Shown here: piece by piece, positions 11,571-23,145 of the stretch
Layout: each line of letters opens with the position of its first letter
Numbering within the stretch: the stretch's first letter is position 1
NCBI GenBank assembly: GCA_001931905.2
Contig: MSJI02000758.1
Coordinates: forward strand, 21,873 to 85,872
Direction of reading: 5' to 3'
DNA: 64,000 nt
Source: Cladosporium sp. IMV 00045
Taxonomy: Eukaryota; Ascomycota; Dothideomycetes; Cladosporiales; Cladosporiaceae
Position numbers and translations under genes: made by a program
The notes under the pieces: model-generated
What the model saw: only the letters and a program-made list of their open reading frames with translations
Database searches by the model: none
What the model was told of the DNA's origin: nothing

Positions 11571-12009
11571 AATGGCATTTTTACGCAGTTATGGTTTTTA
11601 AGAGAGTTCACATAGATAGGTCGGGTGGCGGGTGGTTCTGGTTGTAATGGAATAGATCGACCGCCCAGGTACCCCTTTTCATAGGCCTGAAATTCACGTT
11701 CACAAACTTGACGAGCTTTCCACGTGATCTCAGGGACCACGCTTCCAAGATGTCTCTCATCTCGTCTCAATGATCTTTCATCCCTCCTTCCTTGCTGTGA
11801 ATGCAGCTTGCTAATCTATCACTGGCACGTGGCAAGAAAAAACTGGTTGGGACAACATGAAATCCCACCATTCGAGCTTGGACGTCGAGGGCGTTCGCGC
11901 CTTCCTCAAGATCCAATGCCACGCGGCGGCTGCCTACAGCTCTTGAACTTCTTCCCGCTCTCCAATGTTTGCATCAACATCGACAAACACAACACAAGCC
12001 ATCGCCAGC
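11571..12009. other. Intergenic region GUA1 / F-box gene
   Basis: Tandem-orientation spacer with the GUA1 3' flank and the leader of the next gene. The open frame from 11965 could extend the F-box protein by 15 codons. Nothing else is supported. Confidence 0.5.
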
Positions 12010-13396
12010 ATGGTCCACAAGCGGTCGAAGCCCGCCTCCAAAGGCAAGATGAAGAAGTCACGCTTCAGCACCAAGGCGACCAAAGAAGCCGAGTCATCGC
12101 CACCTCCTCGCCCCAACACGAGGTCTCAAGCAAAGGCGCTTCAGCAGCTCCACGAAGCTGCCCCGCCGGACGACGAGGACGTCGAGGAGATCCCTCCCAC
12201 CGGGGGTTGGCCCAAGTACAAGGACGACCTGCCGAACGCTTTCAATGGAGAGATTGATCCGTCCAAGGACTACATCAGCAAGCTTCCTATCGAAACCATC
12301 GACAAGATCACCTCCTGCCTGCTTCTGGACCATGATCCGGATCGCGCTATCAAGCACAAGGAGGAAAACGACCACCAAACCCAACCGCATGTGCTGCTGT
12401 CCATGGCGGCAATGTCCCGAGTCTTCTACTACGCCACCGAAGACTTCGCAAGCGTTTCTCTCTGACAAACAGGCGTCTCTCTTTCAATCTGTACCGAAGA
12501 GCTCCAATGCTCAGAAGGAACTTCGACGTTCAGAAAGGATCGCCAGCATTCCTCAGCCGGCGCACCATGAAGTCTACCGCCTGGAACTTGTGCGAAGTCC
12601 AAGATACTATTGCATCTTCTGTCCCGCGTGGTGTACGGAACGAGGCAAGCTCGCCAACGGAGTTTGCATCTGCTCAAATTGCGAGAGGAGGGAGTTTGGT
12701 CCAATCCTGGTCAGTCTTCCCGTGCTACCTATGAATCGTATTAGCGAGACATACTAACCAAAATACCTTAGACCCTCACCAATGCCATGCAGACCTACGA
12801 CCTCCGCGACTACATGCTCGTCAAGTCGCGCAAGCCGGGCCCTCGAGCCAAATATATCGACTTGCCAGCAATTCCTTACGGAACGGTGTACAAAACCCGC
12901 GGATATGTCACGTATTCCAAGACTGTCGCGTTCTATTTCCAGCGCAAAGATGTCGAAATGATCGCGCGCCTCGTCCACGCTGATCTGGAATCTCACCTCG
13001 AGCGCAGAGCTGCGGCGAAGAGAGAACGTCAGCGCAAGGCGCGCATCAAGCGCATCAAAGAGCTCAAGATCAATCATCACAAGAATTGGCTCGAATTGAC
13101 CAGCGGCGTAGCTGCAAGACGTCATCAGCACAGTAAGTGAGATTCGTTGGATCACATACTAGAATCCATTGACCTCGAGTTTAGAAATCGACCAGCTGCT
13201 TGAACTCCCACCTCACCTGTATGAATGCAAGGATGAGGACGGTAACTGCTGTGAGAAGGGTGAAGAGTTCTGCTACCACACAAGCGGCCTGTGCTACTAC
13301 TGCGGAGACGTCGTAGGCCGCCACGATCCTGACGACTGCATGTACTGCTGGAACACCTGGGCCAACGACAAGTTCGACCAGTACTACGGCGCTTGA
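12010..13396 (+). CDS. F-box protein with XPA-like zinc region, frame-broken
   Basis: Probable gene with exons 12010-12709, 12772-13132 and 13185-13396; the two introns (62 nt with TACTAAC, and 52 nt) have good GT-AG borders. Seen: a basic nuclear-type N-terminus, an F-box-like helix block (SKLPIETIDKI ... LLSMAAMSRVFYYATEDFA), a CxxC ... CxxC segment followed by LTNAMQTYDLRDYML, which resembles the XPA C-terminal region, then a Lys/Arg-rich helix and a Cys-rich tail (CYYCGDV ... CMYCW). At about 12448-12452 the frame changes after ATEDFA; the continuation (FLSDKQA ...) lies one base over and no intron fits. Either a one- or two-base indel inactivates it or the assembly is wrong. An adaptor role in an SCF ubiquitin ligase is inference; the XPA likeness is by pattern only. 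Confidence 0.6.
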
Positions 13397-13619
13397 AGAA
13401 AAAGGTAAGGATGCTTCGCTTGGAGGGAGGTGGCTGGAAGAACTGCGAATAACTGCAAGGGATCAACTTCGCTCGAGTCAAGGTCCTGATAATGCTTGAT
13501 GCCTGCATAGCTTACATGTAATGTACACCCAAAAACCCTTCATAGGGTATGCTTCCTTTCTTTTAAACCTAGAACGCCGCGCTGTGCCCTGTCTGCCCGC
13601 CTTCTCACATATCCCACCC
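13397..13619. other. Short convergent intergenic region
   Basis: 3' flanks of the F-box gene and MRP20. Nothing supported. Confidence 0.5.
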
Positions 13620-14284
13620 TCATGTCCTGGGTGCAAATCCCTTAACCGCCACAGGCTTCCACTTCGCCTTGCCCTCCAGCAACGCCTTCGCCTGCTCCCT
13701 CATCGACTCCCTTCTCGCCTCATTAACAACCGTATCACCCGTGGGCTGCTGCTTCTCGCGCATCTTCTTCGTATCCTCCTCATACTCCTTGACCTGCTCC
13801 TGGTTGAAGGCCTTGAAATCCTCCGGCTCCTCTGGCCACACGAACGGGCGCTCCAGCTCGACCGTCATGCGCTTGATGCTGGGCGGCCGGTACCAGCGCT
13901 TGTACTGCGGCCGCTTGTAGCCCTCGTCGTCCGCGTGCGTTTTGAAGGGCTTGCCCTGCGTCACCCGCTGCAGTTTCACATACGATCGCACCCCGTTGAT
14001 GCGCACGTCGTAGGCGTGGTACAGGTAGTCGCGCAGGTCGAGTTTGCTGAACCACAGGGGAACGGTGAAGCTGGCGAAGTTGGCGGGTTGTTTGGGCGTG
14101 CGGTGGAGGGTGATGGAGAAATCGGGCCTGGTTTTTGGGAAGTGGTTTGTTAGTTTTTCCGTTGCTGTATTTCAAGAAAGTCGTTCGTCGCTTTCTTTTA
14201 AGGGAGATCATGTCCGTACAGGTAAACTTCCTTCATGCCGACCTTGAAGGGCGCGAGCGCCTCTGTCGCGAGCTTCGCCGCCAT
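13620..14284 (-). CDS. MRP20: Mitochondrial large-subunit ribosomal protein uL23m
   Basis: Two exons, 14284-14220 and 14127-13620, with a 92-nt intron (GTACGG ... CAG); 190 aa. uL23m sits at the polypeptide exit tunnel of the mitochondrial ribosome. Seen: a short Ala/Lys-rich start, the family sequence KEVYLPDFSITL rebuilt across the splice (CT|G = Leu), then FTVPLWFSKLDLRDYLYHAYDV and SYVKLQR, followed by a basic, Trp/Tyr-rich extension (KRPQYKRWYRPPSIKRM) and a charged C-terminal helix typical of fungal Mrp20. The splice was chosen because it alone restores this block. Confidence 0.88.
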
Positions 14285-15387
14285 GTTGGTGTTGGTATTA
14301 TTGAGATTTGCCAGGCGATCCGGATAATTTGACAAGAGTTGTTGATTTGGCTTTGTGATTCAATTCCAGAATTGCAATCCCTCCTCTTCGTCCCTCAATC
14401 CGACTTCACATGGACTTCCAGACGTTCACTCTCGCTGCCGGAGGTCCAGCTTTCCCGAGCCCTCCGCAACGCCGCAAGGCCAGGACTTGGCGCCCGTGCG
14501 TTTTGCCCGCGCGAAGACTTTATTTTGCAACTTCGCGACTTCATCTGCAGACTTGCACCACCTCCTATACTATTATCGGCTGCAACGTCGAGCTGGGCGC
14601 ATTTGGCATCTTGCTTCTTTGAAGTGTCATGATCTTATCTACGCCATTTGGGTGATGGCTCGAGGTCTTCTGCACCCACCCAACAGGGCATATCGGACAA
14701 CGCGCAGCCAGCAACTCCGATACTGTCTTGAGAACACGGTGAATGTCGCCGCTGTTCTGCAAATCATCAAAGGTACGTTCCACAATATCCTCATCTTCAC
14801 CTCCCTGGCTTCACACGATGAAGTCTATCACATCTGTTCCGGCGATTTTCAATGAGCCACGAACAAAACATGCATCACCATCTGATCTCGCCAAAACCAA
14901 CATCTTCTATTGAATAATACGCTTTGCTTCAGATGCAGTCTGCTGACTAGTGTATAGATGATTTGCCAGACGCGTGCTGCCTGTCTTCACAAAATAACTC
15001 TTGACAAGCCATCTTCAACAGACGGCCTTTGTCGCTACTGACCCTCGCAGACTTTCGCCTACCCAGCAATTGATGGTACGTTGCAACATTTTCTTCCCCC
15101 CAAGTCTTCTATGATGAGTGTATAAATTTTCAGTTCTGCTACTGAACACACAATGTGGAAAACCCCTACCAAAGCTTACCTATGTCTGATCATGACAATT
15201 TATTACTGCTTTACAAATTCAAACTGGTCTTGATCAACATGCTAACAAGACCAAAGACACAGGTTACCTACGGAATCATCAACAACCCACACTCTTCTCC
15301 TTGACAGGGTAAGTCCATTCAATTACACCCCCGACGCTTGAGGATGACACCCAGTCTATCCATTCCACGAACCCGTATGGGTGGCCT
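14285..15387. other. Intergenic region left of the duplicated segment
   Basis: 1.1 kb without a confident gene. A minus-strand frame (14783-14565) reads LLAARCPICPVGWVQ followed by two His, a Cys/His pattern that could be a relic, but it starts without an ATG. Its right end borders the repeated segment at 15388. Confidence 0.45.
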
Positions 15388-16081
15388 ATCTCGCCGAGTT
15401 CCCCTTCCTTATACCGTACCGTCGGCGTTCGCGCTTAACGGGAGGATCGGTTGTGGAGTTGCAATTAAAGCGGTGTGACTTGTCACGCCGTCGTAATGGA
15501 GCTTCCGAGCGCGGCGCCGTGCTGTTCGTCTTGGATGGTGTGGCAAAGCGCCGGCGGATGGGCGTGCGTTAAAACGGCTTTTCTGACCACACGCAAGCCT
15601 GTCACTTTACATTTCCACTGCATCTTGTCAGAGGACATCGCTGACAGACTGCATGAAGGTCCCTCCCATTCTCTGCGTACATTTTATGTGCTACTTTCCC
15701 AAGATATGTCAATCATTCGTAATCACTCCAATTCAATCAATCTTTTGATCGTCTCGATTTGATCTCGTTTCATTCTACTTGACCTTTGACGTAGTACCGC
15801 CGCAATACTTCCTGTCCATCCACCACCATCCGCTTGACGTAGAAGAGTGCCATGGCCTAGTCAACCCGGTCAAGGCTTGCCGTCACCTCCGCTCACGGGC
15901 CAAATCCTGCCGCCGTCACCCCGTCTCGCCGCCGCTCCCAGCCACCGTCCCTCCTTCGGTCCCAACCCGACCGAAAATTTTCACGAAAAAAAGCAGCAAG
16001 ACCCTCTCCTCGGTCCCACCGCCTTCAACCCAGCCTTCACAAACGATCAGACCCCCTCAACTCTCATCAATCAATGCCCTT

Positions 16082-16204
16082 GCCGGGGTAGCTCAATCGG
16101 TAGAGCGTGTGGCTCTTATGATACGCTTGATGTCCCTTCATGGGTGTCAGCATCAGATATAGAGATCAACCTCAAGGTCGTGGGTTCGAGCCCCACCTTC
16201 GGCT
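16082..16204 (+). tRNA. tRNA-Lys(CTT), intron-containing, copy 1
   Basis: Cloverleaf: acceptor GCCGGGG pairs with CTTCGGC (with two G-U), D arm GCTC/GAGC, anticodon loop CTCTTA with anticodon CTT at 16115-16117, T arm GTGGG/CCCAC with loop TTCGAGC. A 50-nt intron (16119-16168) lies at the canonical site after position 37. A box (TAGCTCAATCGG) and B box (GGTTCGAGCCC) are present, and T5 at 16236-16240 can terminate Pol III. The anticodon stem has one T-T mismatch (29/41). All exon bases equal those of copy 2, while the intron differs at five positions, which supports the boundaries. Confidence 0.9.
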
Positions 16205-19200
16205 ATTCCTATTCAAAGCTCTCAGAGACCTTATCTTTTTGGTTTTTGGTCTTGGTTCTGAGATGGATGTTGTTGCTGGTGGTGAGGATGGTGGGTGGGT
16301 GTTGGTCCTGGGGAGGGAGGGCGTGTACTTCCTTTTCTTCTTCCATGTTTATGAAACACTACTCATGGTGCTCTTGTGTTTGGTTTGCAGTTCAGCTGCA
16401 GTTTTTGGAGAGGTTCCCTTCTTGTCTACACGTTGCCTTGTCGTTCATTGTCGCTTTTTGGTTTGCGTATGTCGATTACTTTTGGGATCTCAAACGACAT
16501 GTGTCGGATGTGTAATGGTGAACTCTTATGTATGCATGTTATGGCACTGGGTCTACTGCAGCAGAGTATGTTGTCTGCTTGGGTTTGAGCAATCGCTGCG
16601 CGGACTGGTAAAAATGGTATTGTCATGTCGAATGGTAGTACTTTTGTTGGAAGAGCGTAGAAAGCATCATCAATATGTTCTTGGATTTGTGATGAGACCG
16701 TTTGTATTGTTTATATGCTTACTAATGAGTTGGCGGGTTGAGGAGGTCATGCAGTGCTGCCTTTCAACCCAGTTTGGTTGCTACTCACGTACATGATGTG
16801 AGGCTCCATCTTTTGACCATACCGAGTGCCAGAAGGGGGATCATGTATCCTGGAGACAACTCAAGTAATGAACTTTGGCTGAAGTAGGTTATTTGGAAAA
16901 TTTGACACTTTTAACGGATTGAAGCATAGATTTATGTGGAATTAAGTTGATGTTGAATGTGAGTTTGGCAAGTTGCAAGGGTTAGGGTTGGGGTTGACTT
17001 GTATGAAACGTGAAAGCACAGATTCTTCCAACGGCGAAGTCTTGGCCCGTTCGGCCTGACGACGGCCATCGGTGAAGATTCCGCCGGGACAACAAAGACA
17101 CATGTCTCAGCTGGATGACCCGACTGACCGTCAGCGCCATCTACAAAAGCGATGTGATCTGTCAACATATAACAATATGGCGTCTCTGCATCAGTGCCTA
17201 GATCTCATGCTGCTGAGAACCACGATTCAACGACGATCAAGGCAGTCATGGTCGAGTCGTACGTAGATGACAAGAAGAAGCTCCCACCAATGTGCATACG
17301 TTGCTTCGGAAGATACCGAGTCTCAGAGCATCCTTTTGTCGGGACCGACTCCATAGATGATGAGATCAGATGAGACAGATCGGCCACTCGAGTCAGCACG
17401 ATCTACGAACAATGCCATGCAAGTCAAGCGCGAGATGGATAGTCGGGTCCCGGGGAGCAGTCCACAAGATCATGACAACTCGCCTTCTGATCACCTATAA
17501 GTGATTGCCGCAATACATGCGCGCCGTTTACACGCCATTGTTCCACGGCAAACGACCGAAGTTGTGTTAAGGTAGATTCGCCAAGCCCGGCAGCGGGGAT
17601 TGGGTTTCCGAAGAACGGACTTCACCTGGTATAGACGTCTCACACTTCAGCGCATCACCATGCAAAACAAGGCTGACGACCAGCCGCGCACTGCACCGAC
17701 CGTGCGATGGACAGAATACTGACGGTAAGTTGATGGTTCTGACAACAAGCGCGCACAGACAGCGAGCAACGGCGACCCCTCCAGAAGGCCGTGGAGCTGC
17801 ATCGGACAATCCGGCCTTCGGCTCCTCCTTCACCTGCATACCCATCTCTACGATCTCCGTAGTGTCTTCGGAAGATCCAGCACTCTCGCGGCTGAGCCAT
17901 TGGACCTCTTCGCTCAAACGAGACCTGATGGCCTCGCTTGCAATACGAATAAATTGGCTTCGCTACGCCTGAAGCCACTGCTATTCTACTTCCCATTAGG
18001 AGGCACTTCAGACGATGCTGTCGCTGAATTCTGGCGTCCTCGTCGCTCGACTAAAAATGTCTCTTCGGCCCTTCAAGTGTTTGGCCGTTGCGATCCATTG
18101 TCGAGCCCACTTGGGCCGTTCGACTGCCTTCCGCGATGACGGCTGGCAAGAAGCACTTGGGCTTGACTGGCGTCAGGGAAACGACCTTAGCCTCATCCAC
18201 CGAACCCTTTCCACAGTGGGGCCGCAGGCCTGGGGATTCCTTCAAGGATACCGGGGTCGTGTGAGTGCCTGTAGACGCCATGAGGATCGGTGGTCGGTGT
18301 TTACCTCGCCGTCCACATCTAGCATGGTGTCTTAGGGCCTGACTGCACCGCTGGTAAGGCCATACCTAGCTGCTGGGGTGATCAGAAGTATGCGGCTTCT
18401 GCTCAGTCGAGCACCTTGACCAGGATTGAACGCGAATCATGCATTGCGCAGGCTCATGACTTGCCAATCACCGTTGCGTTCTGGTCAAAGACATCGAGTT
18501 CCGCAAATGGCATGCATATGCAAACCTTAATTGACGAGAAGCCAGCTACTCCGTCGCAGAACAGAGGCTAAAATGACAAGCTTGATCCATTGCAAAGCAG
18601 GAACACCGGAGACCATTGGCAGGGGCAGTGTGAACTTTGGACCGCTGGATGACGGCTGAGGCGCCTCGCCTTGCTCTGCGGCTGCCACCAATAAGGCAAA
18701 CACTACGCGTCTCCGACTGACATGCATGGATACGGTTGATTTCCCCACCATCGCCTCTCTTTCTCGCTGAAGTCGAGGCAAGGTCCTAGTCGGGCCATTC
18801 TAAGCTAGCGCTAGTCTGCCTCATCCGCGTGCCTCTGCGTCCCACATTCGTGAAAGGGTCGTCAAGACTCATCGTTCTGGCCTGAAAATTAGGTCAGAGT
18901 CCACTGGCGAACCGTGCTGTATCGTTGTGAGCGAAAGTGTTTACGGGAACAAAGAAGGTTTGACGATCATCCTGCGGACCGTTGCCTACTGTGTATTCTC
19001 AAAAACCGCTTTGCTTGACCGCGGGCTTGGGGCGATATGTAAGGTCAGGATTCCCGGAGCCGCAGTGTTTCGGAGAATCGCGCTCTGCAACCATCTCTTC
19101 GCTGTGACACCAACCGACCACTTCCCCACGCTCGTTTTCGCACGCTCGTCTTGAGTGTAGACCTGAGAGTAATTTTTCCACTACACGATTGTACAGCGTC

Positions 19201-19628
19201 TTGACCATATGCCGGATTAATGGTGGATCATAGTCGACTTCACAACATGCTTGGAATATCTGCGTGATAGTTGAACCGACCAACAAAGACTGAACCAATC
19301 TCAGCAACGCATCAGCCACCACGTCCGACTTCAATTTACACTCCATCAGGCTTGCTGGCAGCTGTCATATGCAGACATCGAGGCCATCACACCACCTCGT
19401 CAAGAGACATTGGCAGCTCTTTGGACTAGAGGTAACACGTCGACAGCTCTGAAGGCGGTTCGATTGTGTTGCCGCGAAGCAATGATCAACGGATTTCCAT
19501 TCCTGAACCTTGCTCACCACTCGCCTCCCTACGAAAAAGACGACTTGCGACAAGCGACACTGAGGCGCAAGTCGGCACATCTTTGGGATTGTGTTCGAGG
19601 AGCAGCATCGGGCTACCCTTCACCGCCC
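16205..19628. other. Long spacer upstream of the Zn2Cys6 gene, copy 1
   Basis: 3.4 kb with no confident gene, shared with copy 2. A telomere-like GGGTTA/GGGTTG triple lies at 16979-16996. The stretch 17741-17970 is nearly identical in both copies. Several short ORFs exist, but indels or unconstrained residue changes between the copies argue against coding (see rejected items). The in-frame extension of the regulator from 19410 may be leader or an alternative N-terminus. Confidence 0.5.
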
Positions 19629-21462
19629 ATGTCAAGCCCGCCGTCCCCGACAAGGCGACCATCGGACTTGACTTTACCTTCAACTGGAAGCCAGCAATTT
19701 GTGCCGACATCTACGGTCCCTTCAACAGCTACCTCCAGCGTCTACCCGTCAGAGGAGACAAGAGCACCTATATCGACTGTTGGACTCGCAACTGTCAGTG
19801 GCCCAGCTTACGACCCACCGGCTTCATTTGTGTCTGGACCTGGTCTCGAATCTCTAGGTCCAGCATTAGGTGTATACCCATCAACACCGTACGCACCTCC
19901 CCCGTCGAGCTCTGGACGGTCTGGTGCGCAAGAAGGCAAGAAAGCGAAGACTCACGTGGCATCTGCTTGTGTCAACTGTAAGCGCGCCCACTTAAGCTGC
20001 GATGTGCAACGTCCTTGTGCACGATGCGTTGCCTCTGGAAAGCAGGTGAGTTTGTCATTTGCTGCAAAAGCAGCTTACCTACTGATTCCGATCAAAGGAC
20101 ACATGTTACGACGTCGCACACAAGAAACGAGGTCGTCCACGACTCCGCGATGAGAGTCAATTTGCACTCGAAAGGACTATGCCGGGGAGCCACACTACTA
20201 CCAGCCCGACAACACTCATGTCGACTCCCACCCGACCGATAGCAGCGACTCGACAACGGCGAGCAGAATCCTTCAGATCGATACAGTCGATGACCAGCGA
20301 AGAGTCTTCAACCTATGGACCACCCACTCCTGGCTTTCTGCCGAGACCACCCGCACCCTTCCAAACACCTTTGACGTATCCGCCACCAGCCCGCCAAGCC
20401 ATTCCCCCAGTTGAGCCGGAGGTACCTACAGCGCTTCTCGACCTGGACTTTGTCATCATCCGTGCAAACACCTCCTTTCAACAGATCATGGCAGACAACA
20501 GGAACTTGACTCGCAGCCGATTACACGAAATCGCAGCCCCAGCGGACTCCGAAAGCTTTCTTGCAATCCGGTCTCGCTTGAGAGGAGAGAGGGAAGCTCG
20601 CGAACCAGCATTTCTCCCACCCATAGTACCCAGTGGCGAAGACCCTCTCGGAGGAGTGTCAGACGCTGAAGTAGAGAAGCTTACACAGGGCTTCTCTGAT
20701 CAGACATACACATGGGTGCAACTGAAGTCCGGGCCTAGAGGGTCTCAAACCTTTCCAGCAAGAGTGCGTCTGGCGAAAGGAGCAACGTACTTTGCGGTAG
20801 TGACTCTACCCAGTTTTCGTCCAATCGAGCCAGCCAAGCCGCCGCTACTACCAGCTGCACAATTAGGATCGCCTTATCCATTCGGACCACCACTGCCACC
20901 TACGGAAGAGGCATTGAAAGAGCAACGACGACAAGAAAGCGCACACTCCGCTCCACCATCTCTCTTGTACCCTTACGAACCAATCCACGGACCAGCACAA
21001 CACCTGCGTCATAGACCGCCTGCACCTTCAAGGACATATGCACAACCTCAGCCGCAGCCGCAGCCACAACATCATCCACAATATCCCTATCCGTACCAAC
21101 AGCCCCAATCGCAACTCTTCCTACCCGTCCAGCCCATCCTCGGACATCCACAAGAAGGCAGGCCAGCCACCACACACCCCAGCGCACAAACGCCAACCTA
21201 CGGTCCAGCGACCTTACCGGCACCTCCCGCAAGCCAGCCTCGAGACGTCCAGCTACCACCCATAGCCGCTTCGCCCTCCCTAGCACTTACTTCAGGCCCA
21301 GGTCCCTCCAGCATGCCTCCAATCCATGATCCTACCACAACAACCGCACCCGCCACCGGCGCCCAGCGCAGCTCCGAGAGCGACGAGGACAGTGAAGGCA
21401 GAAAGCTACGATCACCCAGGAAGCGGAGACGGATGGGGATCGACGAGGTGTTGCAGAAATGA
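19629..21462 (+). CDS. Zn2Cys6 transcription factor with PAS-like region, copy 1
   Basis: Exons 19629-20045 and 20098-21462 with a 52-nt intron; 593 aa. Seen: a Ser/Pro-rich N-terminus, then the binuclear cluster CVNCKRAHLSC ... CARC ... C (C-x2-C-x6-C-x5-C-x2-C-x8-C), the last Cys supplied by exon 2, followed by the basic linker HKKRGRPRLRDE. A PAS-like region begins at LLDLDFVIIRANTSFQQI, resembling Ert1/AcuK-type regulators; then a Pro/Gln-rich tail and a C-terminal RSPRKRRR nuclear signal. It likely binds DNA in the nucleus as a sequence-specific regulator; the target is unknown. Compared with copy 2 there are 13 residue changes, no indel, and the zinc cluster is identical. The start MSSPPSP is chosen, but an in-frame ATG exists at 19410. 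Confidence 0.85.
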
Positions 21463-22364
21463 ACGAGGGCATTGAGAAATTCGCACTGCGAGCGTTATTC
21501 CCAGACTTGATAATCGTAATGAAAGTTAGCGGGAGAGCGATATACAACGTTCATGCTTGGTTCTCCGCCAACGAAGGAGAGGACGAGAAGCGACCTCACG
21601 TTTTTTCTACAACGCTGAATGTCAAAAACGGATGTTTGTGAATGCCCTGCGTTTATCACTACTTGTTTTATCCTGCAACTTCAAGCGGTGTGTATGACGA
21701 TTTCACGAGGATTTCCTCATTTGACGAAGAAAATTGGACGCGATACATATATTTTTGCCAGCGGTGCAAGTTCCCTCCAAGTTTGTTGCCAAGTTGACAA
21801 TTGATTTCATGACCTACATAGACCGTCAACAAGAACCCTACATTTCTCATCCCCTTTTACTCTTGTTTTACTTCTTGAAAAGTTCAGGGTACTAATACCT
21901 TCGTACTTTCTGGGTGAGACAAATGCCCATGACACGACCAAGCCAATGCGGGCGTGGGTGCCTTGCGTGTATATGTCGTCTCAACAGCAAGGAAAAGGTT
22001 GCAACTGAAAATGATTCGGATCATCCCTCATCCTTGGTGAAGGAGATCATAGAAGTAAGTCTATCTCTCTTCTAGCAACCTGCAATGATCGACGCTACCC
22101 TCTCTCAGGCGAAAGAAAACAGTAAAACAAGTACACTCATGAAGAGGGGCAAAAAAAACAAACAAACAAACAAACAATCAATCATTGAATCAAGAACAAC
22201 GCCAACGCTATGCTTCTACAAAAACAAAGGTAGTATATCTATGACAAAACCAGACATTCAGACAATTAGTCAAATTCGAATCGAGCGCGTTTTTCTTTCC
22301 GCATCTCTTCCACTCCTCCCACCTTTCCCATTCCCAGCCTCCTAGACCAGACGGTAAGGGAGCT
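21463..22364. other. Convergent spacer, copy 1
   Basis: AT-rich 3' flanks of the regulator and of the GEA2 fragment. An (AAAC)n microsatellite lies at about 22151-22177. The matching place in copy 2 carries long homopolymers instead. No gene seen. Confidence 0.55.
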
Positions 22365-23125
22365 CTAAGACGCGGCCTGAGGCTTCTCAGCAGCGTCGTC
22401 ATCGCCACCTGCGTCCTCAGGAACAGCATCATCAGCAGCAGCAGCAGCAGTCGACTTCTCCTCCCCATCCGCCACAGACAGCTTAGCCATCGCCTCATCA
22501 GGTGCCGCCGCCGTCTTCTGAGTCTCCTCAGCGGGAGGCGCCTCCTCCTTCCCAGCATCCGGGAAAAGCTCCGGCATCAAGCCAGGCATGAACTTTTCCG
22601 TGCGCGTCCAAGTCTCGCTCCAGAGCTGTTTCTGGCTCTCCGAGCGCGCTTGCCCACCGTCAGCCGAAGGAGAAGACGGCGGCGGCACCAAGTAGCCAGC
22701 GCTAGCCATGACGAGGAGGACGTTCTTGAGAGATTCCGGAACGGCCTCGACGAGCACGTTGCTCTGCCCGCTGTTCATGAGGCGGTCCATGGTGGCCAGA
22801 ATGCGCGTCCAGAGGTCCAGCATGCCGTCCCACTCGCTGAGGAGGGAGAGGTAGTGGAGGAAAGTCTTGCAGAGCAGCTGGGCGGCCTGCAGGCGCGTCT
22901 CGGTCATGCCCTGCGGGTCGGTCTGGTGCACCTCCGGCTTGAGCAGCTGGTTGATGAGGGGGAACAAGACCTCGCTGAAGATCTTGGTCCACTCGGCGTG
23001 TTTCTGCGACGCGAGGTCGGGGGCCTGCAGGCAGCGCTGCAGCGAGGTGAAGGCGTGGTAGCGCACTTCGCGGCAGGGGTTGACGCATTGCGTCGCCAGG
23101 CAGCGGAAGATGGGCGACCAGTAGG
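22365..23125 (-). pseudogene. GEA2 3' fragment, truncated by assembly gap (copy 1)
   Basis: About 253 C-terminal codons matching the end of the Arf exchange factor at 30111-30868 (begins at YWSPIFRCLATQC, ends in AAS). The frame is open and runs straight into the N run at 23126, so the missing 5' part is unassembled rather than visibly mutated. Only the acidic Ala-rich tail differs by in-frame indels from the full gene. It is either the other haplotype of GEA2 or a partial tandem copy; the sequence alone cannot tell. Confidence 0.85.
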
Positions 23126-23145
23126 NNNNNNNNNNNNNNNNNNNN
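23126..23145. other. Assembly gap (20 N)
   Basis: Twenty N separating the end of copy 1 from the start of copy 2 of the duplicated segment. True gap size is unknown. Confidence 0.99.

Larger units (their letters stand above)
15388..23125 (+). repeat. Copy 1 of a ~7.7-kb direct duplication
   Basis: This segment matches 23146-30868 in the same order and orientation: a spacer, tRNA-Lys(CTT), a long spacer, a Zn2Cys6 regulator and the convergent 3' end of GEA2. The position offset drifts from 7758 at the left edge to 7752 at the tRNA and 7709 in the regulator, so spacer indels exist. Differences are scattered substitutions plus short indels. The right end of this copy is exactly the N gap. See copy 2 and the findings for the haplotype interpretation. 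Confidence 0.93.

Noticed and set aside
14355..14855. 166-codon plus-strand ORF upstream of MRP20
   Set aside because: No domain, compositionally unremarkable, overlaps other short frames on both strands.
16140..16796. 218-codon plus-strand ORF
   Set aside because: Reads through the tRNA-Lys gene, and copy 2 does not preserve the frame.
16979..16996. Former telomere or chromosome fusion site
   Set aside because: Only three telomere-like units, present identically in both copies within ordinary intergenic DNA.
18527..18781. Minus-strand ORF with a signal-peptide-like start
   Set aside because: Copy 2 (26261-26461) has a short deletion that shifts the frame, so the reading is not under selection.
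18999..19346. Minus-strand ORF kept in both copies
   Set aside because: About nine residue changes in 112 codons, a higher rate than in the regulator, and the two copies end differently; no ATG-independent support or domain.
22151..22177. (AAAC)n as the tail of a retroelement
   Set aside because: No element body or target-site duplication beside it; a simple microsatellite explains it.
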